Origin: Cucumis sativus
Lineage: Eukaryota > Streptophyta > Magnoliopsida > Cucurbitales > Cucurbitaceae
Direction: 5' to 3'
Assembly (NCBI RefSeq): GCF_000004075.3
Contig: NC_026660.2
Span: forward strand, 28,213,498-28,277,497
DNA: 64,000 nt
Shown here piece after piece: positions 23,301-36,063 of the stretch (the stretch's first letter is position 1; each line of letters begins with the position of its first letter). The notes under the pieces are model-generated. The model was not told the origin of the DNA, searched no databases, and saw only the letters and a program-made list of their open reading frames with translations. A program made the position numbers and the translations under genes.

Positions 23301-25487
23301 AGAGCTTGCTAGATTGGCTTCTTCAACTATATTTATCTGTAGTTGTGCCAATTATTTTACCGGAAGGATTTGTCTTCAAAAGTTTGCCATTTTGGCCCTA
23401 CTTGAACACGAACCAGTGTTATTTCATTTTAGTGCAGTACGTTTTGTTTGAAACCATTTTTTGAAATGCCATCAGGTGACCCCAAAAACCTTCATTCCTG
23501 CTTTGTTTGGGCATGCTAACTGTGACAAGTTCGTTCAACCTCATCACTCTGAACTCATCTATAATTCATATGCGGTACTTCCACTTTTGAAGGAATTATA
23601 CTTTTGACTATAGGACTGCAATTTTCTCATTTCTGACTCAATTTTCTTTATAATGCAGGGGGATAAAAATATTATAAAGTTTGATGGGGATCACAACTCT
23701 TCAAGACCACAATTCTATTATGACTCGGTTTCTATTTTCTTCTATAACGTTCTTCATCCACCTCAGTTACCTTCTGCTCATGCAAGTAAGCTTGAGAAAT
23801 ACTATGATTTAGGAGATTTGAAGATTGGGGCTGATAAGGATGAGGTAAATTTCTATCTTGATTGCCTCTGAGCGAGTGCAGTACTCTCAAATTCAATATA
23901 TGCTGTTTTTTATTCATACGTAATTCTTATTGTTTTCCATGTCCATGGATCAAGTTTTGATTCTGAAAGTCTCCACCAATTTCTGCTTGATATCTCTTAA
24001 TACTTGAATGATGTAAATCTATTCCATATATATTGTTAGTAGCTGTAAAATATTTTACTGTTAGGAACGTTAGGAGAGTAGAATTTTTTTTGGCAAATTT
24101 GCTTATAAGTTCATTTACTAACAATTTGGAAAATATAGACATATTTCTTTCTTTCGGTTTGATGAGACTCCTAGATCTCTAGGCTAGTCCCTCTTTGGCT
24201 CATTTTGGGAGGATTGTTTGGAGGCCTATTTTTTTTCATGGCAATTGATGGTCGGCTTGTAACTATTCGTTTATTCATAATTGAACTTAGTTTCAGATTT
24301 TTTTTTTAAATATTAGATAACAGTTGCCGATAGAGTCAGGGACATTGAGAAAGAAGCAGATCTTTGAGAGAAGTTAGGGACATGTTTTTATTAATGAGTA
24401 CTTGAATTTTTAATGTCAATCAGATTCACCCAATCTTCAACCTTTTGATTTCCAGAATCTAATATACGAGATAATATCAAGGCTCCGTTCTACTGGAAAT
24501 GATGTTGCTGGTTCCTCTTCTGCTCCAAGTGTTCCAACCACGAAATTTGTTGGCGACCTTATTTCTGAAATTCCTCCAGTGATCACAGAAATTGTACGTC
24601 TTAAATTAATTGCCATGTTTTGATATTTCCTTTACCCATTGCTTAACGTTTGTGATCTTGATGTATTATTCATTGTGTCTGCTGCAGGATACCATACCTA
24701 ATGATTATAGTACAATTAACGGTGATGAGCTATCAAATCTGCAGGTGATCTTAATTTACTGTCATTGAAACTTGAAAGTGCTTTAAAATTTTAAATCTTG
24801 GGCTTTATATTTAATAATCAGTATCCATTTCTAGCTTTTGCATCGACCTTAAGAGAAAAAGGGTCAACAGTGCTGGCATTGCCATTTGTCATCGTTTAAC
24901 AAGGACTTTTAGTTCCAATTTGTAGGACCAGCCAGATGGAGAAACTGAAGAATGTTGCTCGTACACGAGTTCAAATAGAGAAAGCTGGGGAAGATGTTCT
25001 TCCCTAGGAGGCAGTGAAGAAGAATCTTCTGCCGATTGTATGGTTTCTAAGAACAAATTTCAGGTATTATCCTCCTCTGATGAATTGAATAGTTTTACGG
25101 TCAAAATCCCATTTCTTAGAAATAGAATAGATATCAGTGGGCATTAAGTAACATTGAATTTTTTTGGCTTTTGATCTGGTACCTAGTTGGATATGGTTGG
25201 GAAGGATTTGACTTTAATGTTCAGCTTCAAGATAGATAATTGCTAATGTTCTTTTTCTGTATGCACGATATTCCATTAAATGATTACAGGAAACTTTAGA
25301 AGCATTTCCAACACCTCTTAGAAGCACACAAGGAAAACCCTCTTATTCGTCGGAAGGTGACAAGAAGAAGAAAAAGAAGAAAGTTGCAACCTCTCAGTCT
25401 CAGAAGCAGAAGAAATCAAAAACGGAGAAACTAGAAGCCCTTAGTAGACACCTTAGGCTTTGCATTTTAAGGCGAATACATCGTTGA
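20372..25487 (+). CDS. Alpha/beta hydrolase superfamily protein with basic C-terminal tail
   Basis: The thirteen exons are 20372-20412, 20618-20699, 20812-20915, 21114-21240, 21329-21423, 22414-22537, 23196-23276, 23476-23574, 23659-23844, 24456-24593, 24688-24744, 24926-25063 and 25290-25487. They code 489 residues. It starts MIDQFINFVIRPPRADYNP, as in a conserved plant family. The hydrolase fold is complete: oxyanion region CVIYCHGNSGCRADANEA, nucleophile elbow GRSMG with Ser144, probable acid Asp235 in ANCDKFVQP, and His263 in FDGDHNSS. The fold ends at about residue 310. The rest is low-complexity, with a serine/acid-rich part and a lysine-rich block before the end LRLCILRRIHR. The second intron begins with GC (GAG/GCAAGT). 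The substrate is unknown; serine hydrolase or thioesterase activity is the family expectation. Confidence 0.92.
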
Positions 25488-26242
25488 AGATGGCCATTTA
25501 TGATTTCCACTGTACCATACCCACAACATTGTAAAATGCAGTTGTCGTTTCTTTAGATTTAATTGTAGCTTCCTCAACCCAACAACATACGGAACAAAGT
25601 TGGCAGTAACCGTTTAGATTTTCGTTTAGTAAATTAAATTGCCCTGTGCGAGTGTTTATATGATTAGTTTAGAAAGTTTAGATCTGTTGCATCTTTAAAT
25701 TAAATGGATGAGGAGTAAAGATTCAAATTTTGGATCAATCTTGGATTCTCCAAAGATCTATGTACGTTCTCTAAAGATCTATATAGTGCCGTCGTACTCC
25801 CTCAATGAATTCTGGTTTGGATTCAACAGGCTGGAACTTTCATTAGAAACCTTAATGGATTTTAAATCTGCTGGAGCTTAACATAGATTTTCCCTTAATG
25901 GTTTGGTATTGGATTCAAACGATAGATCGCCAAATGAAAGGGGATTGTCGATTATATTGATCACATGCAAATATTGAATTCAACTCCAACAATTCTTTAA
26001 GATTAAGCATCGGTCCTTCCTCGATCATTAACATAACCATCATGGTTCACTAAATATTGGTCCTACTCAGGAGAACATTTATGTGCCGAGATGTGATATG
26101 ATACACCGAAATATGTAAAGACTAGCAAAACTATACTCGGAGTTAACCATGGAAGATAATTTGTAAACAAAGAACACTAGGACTAAAAAAACTTGGTTTA
26201 GTCTAATTGGCCGTCGTCCCCTATCGATATTCCAGATGAAGC
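25488..26242. other. Spacer between convergent genes
   Basis: The stretch contains the 3' untranslated ends of the hydrolase (plus) and the PHL7-like gene (minus). No ORF, RNA gene or repeat of note is visible. Confidence 0.6.
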
Positions 26243-28115
26243 TCATTCCTTGTGAGTGGAGTTTAAACTAGACTCCAGTATCTGATGTGCAAGTATCATC
26301 TTTGACTGTATTTGCTTCTTCACTGGCCTCGGACTCTCACTTGGGGAGCTATGGCAACCAGAATCAGGCGTCAATGGTTCGTGATGAGACGAGAAAGAAT
26401 CATCAATAGAGACACTCTTGCCTTGGGCACGTTCCTTTGATACCTTCTCCTGGCGAGGAAACTCGGATGTGGACGCGGGTGTCGAGGGGTCGTTTTTATC
26501 AACTTCTGGGCAGTTATCACCAGAAGCAGGAGCTGTAAAGGCAGAGGCAGCTGGAGCTCCTGAAAGAACCCCACTAAGTTTTTGTTGCTCTTCGATTATC
26601 TTCTTCAAGTACTTGCCTTGGGCTTCAATCCGTAACTGCAGTTGTCTCTGTACCTGCATGCGATGAAACAATCAGATGTTTGTGAAAATTTAGCCCACCC
26701 CGCAGCAGTCGAATCATGATTCCTTGTGATTCATTAGCCAAGACTTCAAATTACGAGTTACGCCGTGCATTCTATTTAGTAATAGGTTGAGTGCGTGCTC
26801 CAGTTTTTAAAATATCTGAAACGTGAAGGGTGCGTGCTCCAATTTTTAGAATAACTAGAGCAAACCTCCAATTGTTCATGCAGTCGCTTCTGGACCTCCA
26901 TCTGCAGCTTAAGTGCTTCAGTAATTTGCATTCCCCTGCAAAAATATAATAAATTTCATTTTTCTTGTCCTTGGTGATCAGATGGTCAAAAGTTTAGGGT
27001 TACTGCCATCAAACAGTCAGTTGCCAATTAAGAGCAAGAAGGGTGCCTCGTTCTACATTATATTTACATTAACTTCCAGTATAACGCAGAGCTAAATGAG
27101 AAGTGTATGGGGATTAGACTTACGACGAGCCATCAATGTTTGATAGAATGTCACTAGAATCCTTCTTGTCGGTCTTTTTCCCTTGCATCAACAATACAAC
27201 AAACAGGTGAATGACTTGGTGGATGTCACTAGTGAGGTTTTGTCTGCAAAATTTTGTGCGAATTAAGATGGAAAAGGAACAATTTGGAACTCGATTCACC
27301 TACCATCAGACGAGGAGTCGGGAAGGTATTTTGCAAGCCTATATTTCTGGATGAATCCAAGAAGACAAATTAGAAAACAAACTTTATGCATGCTAACATA
27401 AACCTCATCTTAAGTAAGAATAAGAAATCAATCTTAATTATGTGAAATATTACATACCTGTAGGTGGCTTTTGACGTGGTATATTGTTAAACCTTGAACA
27501 CCCATTACTCTGAGGACGCCTTTGGGTGTAGCACCTAATGAAAAGATGAAACTTACACCCGTAAATATGGTTTAAGACATCTTAAATCGTCGATTGATTT
27601 AGGAGGTTAGACTGATGAGTGAAGGTAAATTTAATATTCTATCATCTAACGTCATCCTTTGTTGGCACACAAGTTCAAGATAGTCTACCCTAGCTTCAAT
27701 TTTTACTAAGTCCATCATGTTTTATTCCTCCACTCCCCATATAATATACAGGATGCATCCAATTTATGGTGTCAATTTTTCATATCTTTGTTTATTTTAT
27801 TATGCACAAGAATACCCTAACACTTTCATTTTCTCATGTGAGTTGGAAGGGAAAAGTTGTACAACTTGCCAACAAAGAACTAACGCGATAATTTAAATTT
27901 GGCATCAACATTTTCATCCTCAGGCACAGTATACGTATATACGAAGATGCTAAACTACAAAGCTACTAGAGGTGAGTTCACTCACGATCTGGACCACCAA
28001 GTTGTGCGACTGCATTAACAAATCGTTCGTGAAGATCATGTGTCCATCGCAGTCTCTGCTTTGAGGCCAAATTTGGGCTTTTGCTGGTAGCATTATTTCC
28101 ATTTGTGGGGTCCAT
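26243..28115 (-). CDS. PHL7: MYB-CC transcription factor, PHL7-like
   Basis: The six exons are 28115-27986, 27534-27458, 27346-27304, 27181-27124, 26935-26866 and 26653-26243, coding 262 residues. The single MYB-like (GARP) domain runs from about residue 20 ([14 protein letters not shown]) to [20 protein letters not shown] near residue 80. The coiled coil of the CC class follows: [20 protein letters not shown], then [20 protein letters not shown]. The C-terminal part is rich in Ser/Pro and includes [19 protein letters not shown]. The order and wording match the Arabidopsis PHR1-LIKE 7 type as I recall it. MYB-CC proteins bind GNATATNC-like (P1BS) sites as dimers and several act in phosphate response or phloem development; the exact role of this clade is less clear. 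The leader seems to be split by an intron whose acceptor is near 28187. A related gene lies directly upstream. Confidence 0.9.
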
Positions 28116-28176
28116 CACAAACTAATGAGTTGTTCTGAATAAAGCTTGAATTATGGGCACTCTGTTGTTGAAACAT
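28093..28176 (-). promoter_or_regulatory. Upstream ORF overlapping the PHL7-like start codon
   Basis: A 27-codon ORF starting MFQQQSAHNSSFIQ opens 61 bases before the PHL7-like ATG, in another frame, and ends 20 bases inside the main ORF. A second upstream ATG at about 28181 opens a 19-codon frame. Both sit just after the inferred leader acceptor. They would lower main-ORF translation if this leader exon is used. Confidence 0.5.
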
Positions 28177-28187
28177 GTCATTTACCT

Positions 28188-31100
28188 GTAAACAATAACC
28201 AAGTCTAAATGAAGTAAAGAAGACAGAGTTCAACAACAGAGCATCTTAATGAATTCAAAATCTGAATAAAAGTGAGTTATGATGGAGATTCATGATTTTG
28301 CTAACATATGGATATTTTCTGCCAAGATTAATGACAGAAAACCTCAAAACTTGGCAATTTAATTGGGTTTCGTGGGTTTCAAAGATGTTTGGATCATTTG
28401 ATCTTCAGAAGGGGCATTCTTCCTTGACCAAACCTATACCCAACACAACGTAAAAAATGGAGTATCTGGAGAATATACAAGAAAATCAACAGTAATTTAG
28501 CAATGATGGAGCAAAGGGCATGACATCAAGAGAGATGTCACCCCAGCACACTTATCTTCACCAAAGAAAATAGATTAGAATCTGAAAAGACCAATGGTTA
28601 ATGATAATTACAAATATGCCAAAGAAAGAGATGCCTTCTCACCACCGATTGGTTCACACAAAAAAAAAAACCAACTAATCAAATCGATGTAATCTTGAAA
28701 ATAATTAAAGCCAGCGAAATGGTTACTTGAGCATTAAAACAAGTCCAAATTCGTTTTCGTTAAGATGCTTTAGAAGCAACACCAAAATGAAAAAAAAAAA
28801 TAAACATTTGAACCTCATCAGTTATTTCCTTCAAAGGTAAGTAACCAACGCTTCAATCACTCAAACAAAGAAACAAACCCCCCTCCTCATCCGTGTTCCA
28901 ATCGGTAATCACATACAAAACCCGAAACTAATTACAAACGCCTTCAGAGAAATGTTAAAAGCTACAAACGAACTAACAAGCGAAAGAGAAAAGAAGAACA
29001 GTAGACTGAAAGAATCGAACTAGTGACTAGGGTTCTAGGGTAGACAATCAGGGTAAGTCAAAGAAACATGGGCTGGGGTTACAGTTGCAAAGCATAGAAA
29101 AACTTAAACTAGAAACCCCATGTAAAAGAAAGATAAAATTACAGGTTTAGAAAGAGGATAAGAAGATACCCAGATCTAAGAAGGCATCCCCCAATAATGG
29201 GATGGCGCCATTTCTGAGTGTCTTGAAAGCTTTGGAGTTTGAAGAAGGCAAGTAAACTTTTCTAAGAGAATCAAAGGAAGAAGAAGTAGATAAAATTGGA
29301 TTCCCTTGTGAGTGTGGCAGTTAAACTAACGTATGTAAGTAATGGCATCTGATTCCTTCTTCCAGTCTCTCGATTTTTGGGTCACAGTGACTGTGGTTTG
29401 TCTGGAAATTGAAATGAAAAGAGTGGAAGAGGAAGTTGTTGTTGTTGTTGTTTGTGTGAGTGTGAGCAGTCTTCTCATCATCAGCCTTTGCCTGCTTTGC
29501 TTTATGGGAAAGAACGCAAAAACCTTTGGTCCCTTTTGGAGTTTTGGCTAAACCTCAATCTCTTCTCCATCACTCACCTTTCCACATTTCTTTAACTTTC
29601 CATTCAATTCACACACTCATAAATTTTAAATTACATCCACATTTCTTTGTTCCATACAATTTAATTATAATAGTTAACTCTATATTAACCTCTTCAAAAA
29701 AAATTACAAATACATCCAAATTCGATTCTCGAACTCTATTATTAAAAAATCATGTAAAAAATATTAGTATAAAATTTGACCACTTTGATCATATTTACAA
29801 TCTTTTCTAAACGGTTACTATACATTTAATTATTATTTCTAAACTTCCTTACTATTACTTATAACAATTATAAGACTATTGTTTCTCTTCAACTGTTTTA
29901 ATATAACACTACCAATTGCATAAAGTCTTTGGTAAATTTTGTAAATTTACCTTTTCAATTCAATTCCTCTTTTTCTTTCACTTTTGTTTCTAAAAGTTAA
30001 GACTATAATTTCACTTTCGTTCTCTCTGTCTCTCACAAAATCTTTCCTAATGGTAAATTCACCGTTTAAAATTTTTGCCTTTTGGAGTAATATAAGTTTT
30101 ACCTTTTTTCTCTCTCTCTTTTGTGTGTGGTTAGCTTTTAAGATTCAAATATATTTTATTAAAAATAAAACATATATCTTATATAATAATTCCTATTCAA
30201 AATTTCAATTTTACGAATCAGTTTTTATTTTTATTTTACAATTTTAAAAGTCCAAACACATATTAGATATTTTTAAATTTTATTAGAACAAACTGACACA
30301 AAACTTTAATTTAGATCTCGTTTGATAAATATTTTGTTCTACAATTTATGGTTTTTGAGTTTATATTTGTTTTTCTTTTCTAATATCTTAATCATAGTTT
30401 CCATTTTTTAGAGAACATTTGAGTAAACTACAGTAGAAATAGACTAAACTTAGTTTTTCAAATTTTAGTTTTGTTAGTAAAAATATTGGTTGAAGGCAAC
30501 CTACATGAAGATTGAAGATAAGATACATGAATTTAATTTTAAAAACTAAAATAGTTACAGAATATGGTAAATGAACTTACAATTTAACCATATGTTAGAG
30601 AATTGCAAGCTAAATAATAAGTTAATAATAAGCAAGAAAAAAATTATGAGCAGAAAAAATAGCCAAATAACAAGAAAATAGTAATAAAGGAAGAAGAAGT
30701 TGGGCTCTTTGGGTTCCAACAGCCAATTATTTGGCATTTGGTCAGAGTCAAAACAACACATTGGAAGTTGAGAGGCTTTTCCTTATCTTTTGGAGGACAG
30801 CTACACTTCAAATATATATATATATATATACAACTTTTAAAATACTATTTGTTCCTTTTTTTATGAATGTCTCTAAATAAGAAAAAAGCAAGGCTTTATT
30901 CTTCCAAAATAAGTCATTTCTTTAAGAGACATATTCATTTCCTTTTTCCTAAAACCAAGGTCTGCATTTCTTTTTGTCTTCATTTTATTGTATACTTTAT
31001 TCTTTAAGAACAATCAAGGCTTGATCAGTGTGTTGATTATGATTTAGTATGAGAAATAATTGGATACTTGCTAAGTGAAAATGGCACAATATTCAATCAT

Positions 31101-31441
31101 TTTGCTATCATCGGTGGAAGACAATGTGCATTTCACCTACTAACAAGTGACACAGGAATGTGTTTCCAACATAACATTACTGATTACACCCTAATAATAG
31201 AATTAAATCTGTCAAAAGTCAGACAGAAATCAACTATAATTGTCCAGAACAGCAAAAAGAATGCCTAACTACTTGCGACGAGTTGTCAAAGAACTAAACT
31301 GCTCGGGTTTACAAGGTAGGGAGAATGTTCATGCTGCAGTTCATACCAGATTCTATGAATGGAAAATAATGAGCTTTTTACAGAGTTGGAAATAGATCAT
31401 ACTTTTCATCAATCATGATGAGTTTTTTTGTTTGCAGAACT
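28188..31441. other. Leader and spacer between the two MYB-CC genes
   Basis: The part up to about 29300 likely holds leader introns and the promoter of the PHL7-like gene. The part from 29340 to 31441 is AT-rich, with a TA microsatellite at 30812-30831. The ORFs at 29342-30247 and 30555-30761 are low in complexity and not believed. No mobile element could be recognised. Confidence 0.55.
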
Positions 31442-34400
31442 TTATCCCCACATGTCGCATCCGGACACGCCATGATGGTTAACTTGGATGATGTTAGCAT
31501 TTTGTATTCCTTCCTTGGCTCCACTCCAAATCAAAGATGCAGTTGCTGAACCCAAGTTAACCATGTTTTTCTTGCTTGCAGCAGGAGATTTTTCCATAGC
31601 CAATCCCCCGGGACTCTCATTTGAGGTTAGGCAGCTTTCGGTTGAACAATCAGCCCTCTGGCAAGGAAGATTAGCCTGCACTTCTTCTGTTCCATTCACT
31701 CTTTCCATCTCTTGTGATTGCGTGGTGTAGAAACCAAGTGGGTCGATGGAAGTACTTCTCGGGCTCTTGCGATCCTGTCCTTCGGACTTCTTGCTGTCTG
31801 AGTCCGAAACTGCACCTACAATGAATTGATCTGCAAGCATTTTACAAGCTCTCTCAAGCATGGCCAAATATCTTCGCTCGGCATCCTGACGAATTTGTAG
31901 GTGCTTCTCTGCCTGCCCAACGATGGTAAGGTAAGCTAGCTGAAGAATGGACCCCAAGTCTCAGTATTAACACTTGGAACTTGGAAGTTCCTATCCTATC
32001 AGCAGGTACAGAAATCTCCATCGCCAGTTTTTTTATCAGTAATTCTAAACATACTCGATCATGAGGACAATCAACTAAGCAAGCAATCTAAAAACCACAA
32101 ACTTATATGCCTTTTCACCATTAAAATTATGTTTAGGACCCACTCCAGTATTCACTAACAAGTTTGGTTCTTCGTGGAGTCTTGTCCAGAACAATCATCA
32201 ATTTCCATTTTGATGTTAAGGATGAAAATTTTACCTCAACTTGCAGATGCAATTTACTTTGCACCTCCATTTGCGCTCTTAATGCCTCCTTGACTTCATA
32301 ACCACTGAAACAAACATTTAAGTTATAAACAGTTTGAACAAACTTGATATCTCATAACACAACATTCAAGGCATTATCACAAGTATCTTAAAGGAGGGAA
32401 AAAAACTCTTATCTTACTCGGCCATTTCAGAAATTGGCAAGTCAGGAGAGAAATTATTGGTACTTGGACTTTCTAAAAGGTATGCACCTGATGTTCATTG
32501 CACCAAGCGATAAATAAAGATTTAAATAGTTGACTAGATAGGTTAAAACTTTCAGAAATTAGTAGCAAGAGCAAATGCTGATAGTGAAAGGAGAGCAAGT
32601 TCTTTTGGATAAGAACTCCATGACCCAACACAAATAACGTAGTTGAACATCAGCAGACTCATGGAGGCTACATCGCATGGTATGCAAGGACAAAAATAGA
32701 GATGTGTCGCTTACCATCTTTAGATGCCTCACCCATATCCTTCCCAGATTGCTTACCTAATCTGTATTTCTGTAATAAAGAAACAAGCATACATAAAAAT
32801 AAATCCACCATGAATTCCAACATCAGAACTCTTTCATAGAAAGATGCATTTTCATGCCATTATGATTACCTGGAGGTGGCTCTTCAAATGGAAGAGAGTC
32901 AGTCCTTTCACATTCATTGTTCGCATTATTGCTTTTGGAGTAGCTTCTGCACCAAGTGTTCAAATGTCAAACCCTGATCATTGACTAGAATTCAAATATG
33001 ACCCATATCATCCCCACCCTTGTCCCCACCAATAAACAAATTAAAAGAAAGATAGTCAGAAGACCCATCAGTCAAGGCATGCAAAGAAAGTTTCTCTATG
33101 CTGCAAGTAAATGGACTAATGCTTTTTTTTTTTTAAAGTACAACAAATGTGGAGATGAGGATTTGAACCTTTGATTTCAAGAAAAGAAACAGACGCCTAA
33201 AAAACTAAGCTGGAGCTTCTGGCAACAAGTGAACTTAACGATTACACTACAAATTCTGGTTTTTGTAAAGTTCGAATCTTATGGTCAAACATGTCGATCA
33301 TTCTCCAAAAGAAAATAAATAACAATATCTTCAAAGAAAAGAACAGGAGTCCAACCATTTTTGTCAGATTGTACCATTTAAGACCTTAATTGGAGTGCAT
33401 AACACAGTTACACTGCTCTTCCTAACAATCTTGATCGGAGGTTTTATGTCTATCTCTAAGTTGTTCTTTGGGTGTTTTGATAGCGAAAAAGTCTACTTCT
33501 CATCCCAAAAGATCTAAAAACTACAAAACAAAAGGTAAAAATAAAGATTTTTTTTTTAAGTTCTTATATAAAACTCTTTAACAATGACATATTGAACATT
33601 ACAAGTCTGCCACACAGTACGAACCGTATTATAAAAAGATTCACATTGATTATGTTGTGATATAAATACAGTATAACAATATTTTCTGACTGGCTGAATT
33701 GGATTTAAAAAAAAAAAACCAAAACCATTTCAAAATTTAAGCAACCAGTTAATGTGGACATTAGTTTCACAATGTCAAAACTTTAACGATCTCCTTTGTG
33801 GTTATATTGTACTTCAATCCAATATTTTTCCTGGAGGAGTTGAAACATTTATGTGTAACTTAAGCACATAAATAAAATATATAAAGACGAAATTGTCGTT
33901 CCCATTAAGTTCATATAACTACTTTCAACTGTAAAAACTAGATAGAATCACGATGATATTTTATCTTTGTGGACTCTTACATGTGCCTTCACCAGTATAC
34001 AGATGAACTATTTTCACAACTAGAAAACAAAACTATCTTCAAACTGATGATGAGATTTCTTACTGGCAGACTGTGCCTTGATACTCCATTATGAGGCAAA
34101 GGCTAACAAAACCCGTAAATATGATAAGAAAGGATAACTTATGTGGTTGAGCAAATTTCACATATAATAACATTAATTATCGCTCCTGAGATATGACCAT
34201 GAAGGAATCTTGATATGTACCTCACTACCTAGATCATTAAGTTAACTAGTGAAGGTGTTCAAACAACGAATTACAAAAACCTAAAGTTGTATAAAGTTTA
34301 CCCAATAACATTCAAATGATGTCTGGTTCCATTAACTTTTCTGCAAGGTAATTTATTCATATACATGTCTTGAACAAAGTCAAACATACTGCAACTACAG

Positions 34401-35851
34401 TCATGCTTAGTTGCAGTGAATATGTGAGCATGAAAATGATGACGCATACTACTACTACTACTTAGGAATGAATCAAAACTGTTTATAGATTTTTTTTTAA
34501 TCTGATTTCAGATTGTCTAAAACTGTATTTTAAAGGTATATGATGTTTAATAAAGTCATCGTATCAAATGAAGTTGATATCTAGTTGGATACAAAATCTA
34601 AAGGTATATTGACATCCTAATTATAAACTCACGATTGGGTTTTATGTGAAAGTCTAAATAGATTTCTTATCAAATAATGGACAGATACCGAGTTCCAACG
34701 GTATGCTTATTAACAAGAAAAATGAATGACTGCACCACAAAAGTTAAACAAAAAGGACCTCAAAGAAACCAATGAAGCCAAACAGAAGTTCCAGGGATTC
34801 CAATCCTTAAAAATAAAAACAAAGTGACACCCTTAAAATATTTGAAAGCTAGACAGACTAAAATTTTTCTTCCTGACTGTTTAAATGAAACAACAGCAAT
34901 ATCAAATATCCTCCATCAAAATCTAAACAATCTTTTATCCAATTAGAAGCATACCCTTCCCAGACAGCAATCATTTATGAACATTCTTCAAAGTACTCAA
35001 GCACAAAGTCCCCATTTCTAGAGACCAACTGAACTACTATGGCTTTGACAAAGTCGTGAAATTTGAAAGATCGATAAAGAATCTGCCGAATTTAACTACT
35101 CTAGAGGAATGAGCCTGGCCTCCCATCCCATTACTCTAAAGTCTTAACCCATGCTTTCCTTTTCAACCATAAGTTGCCTAATTTCTACTAAGTTTTTTAC
35201 CTGGCTAAATGCTAGGTGATCGTCACCAATGAGAATCTTTCAACAGAATCAAACAACCCATTCACATTGTAAGCACAAGTGAATAGTAGAACTAAAATGT
35301 AGGCGTTCCACTTTCCAGTGCTTGATCCTGATGGAACGCAACTCATTTCAACGCATCAATCATTCATCACAATGCAAAAGTACTCAAAACGAAAATCGAA
35401 ATTCTACACTAAATCGTCTAAAAAATAGGTACTAAGCAGACGATCGCCGCTATTCTTAGTAAAAGAAAAATAAGTAAATAAAAGAAGTTTAATCTAATCG
35501 AAGCTAGTTGAGTGAACAGCCTGCCCACTTCAAGTAACGCGTCTATTGCAACAAACAGATGAACAAGAAGAAAAACAAAACATCCAGATTAATGAGACTA
35601 AACGCTTATAAAAACTGGAGAAATTAAAGTAAATGGAGAAAGAAGCACTGACTGCCAGCACCACCGAGCTGAGTAACGGCATCGACGAATCGCTCGTGAA
35701 GATCCGCAGTCCATCGGAGGCGTGGTTTGGGATCTGAAGTCAAAACGAGACAAGGGTCTCCACGGTGAGTGTGGGTGAGGTCAGAAGCAACAGAACCACG
35801 GGGACCATGGATCTGGATATCTCCGTCGGGATTAACAAGTCTAGGAAACAT
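31442..35851 (-). CDS. PHL2: MYB-CC transcription factor, PHL2/PHL3-like
   Basis: The six exons are 35851-35653, 32946-32870, 32769-32715, 32487-32418, 32304-32235 and 31912-31442, coding 313 residues. After an N-terminus ending in DPCLVLTSDPKPRLRW, the GARP/MYB domain runs through DLHERFVDAVTQLGGAG, KATPKAIMRTMNVKGLTLFH and LKSHLQKYRLG (about residues 45-105). The coiled coil is GYEVKEALRAQMEVQSKLH then EKHLQIRQDAERRYLAML (about 135-180). The tail is rich in Ser, Glu and Gln. This matches the PHL2/PHL3 clade, which acts with PHR1 in the phosphate-starvation response. Intron 1 is 2.7 kb (32947-35652) and contains one copy of a 97-bp repeat. Exon 2 (77 nt, ending SHLQ) and exon 5 (70 nt) have the same lengths and phases as in the PHL7-like neighbour, which supports common descent. 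PHL3 is an equally good name. Confidence 0.9.
34031..34128. repeat. 97-bp repeat, copy 1
   Basis: The copy lies in intron 1 of the PHL2/3-like gene. It aligns without gaps to 37751-37848 with about 9 mismatches, or roughly 91 percent identity. The longest perfect block is GGCTAACAAAACCCGTAAAT and the bases after it. Confidence 0.9.
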
Positions 35852-36025
35852 AACCCTTGTCGTGAAAAGGGGAGAGGGAGAAGAAGAAAAAAAAATGGTG
35901 AAAATGGGAATGAAAGAAGGGAAGAAAGAAGGGATTTTTTTATCAGCGAGGGAAGGAAGAAGATGAAATCTGGAGTTGGGTTAAGAATGAATTAGAGAGA
36001 AATTGGAAGTCCATTGTTGGGTGAT

Positions 36026-36063
36026 GAAGAAGAAGAAGAAGAAGAAGAAGAAGAAGAAGAAGA
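36026..36063. repeat. GAA trinucleotide repeat in the PHL2/3-like leader or promoter
   Basis: About 12 units of GAA (TTC on the coding strand) lie roughly 175 bases before the start codon. Such pyrimidine-rich tracts are common in plant leaders. Confidence 0.9.

Noticed and set aside
33121-33240. tRNA-like phrase gatttgaacc near a poly-T tract in the PHL2/3-like intron
   Set aside because: It could hint at a SINE, but no A and B box at proper spacing or tRNA fold could be made out.
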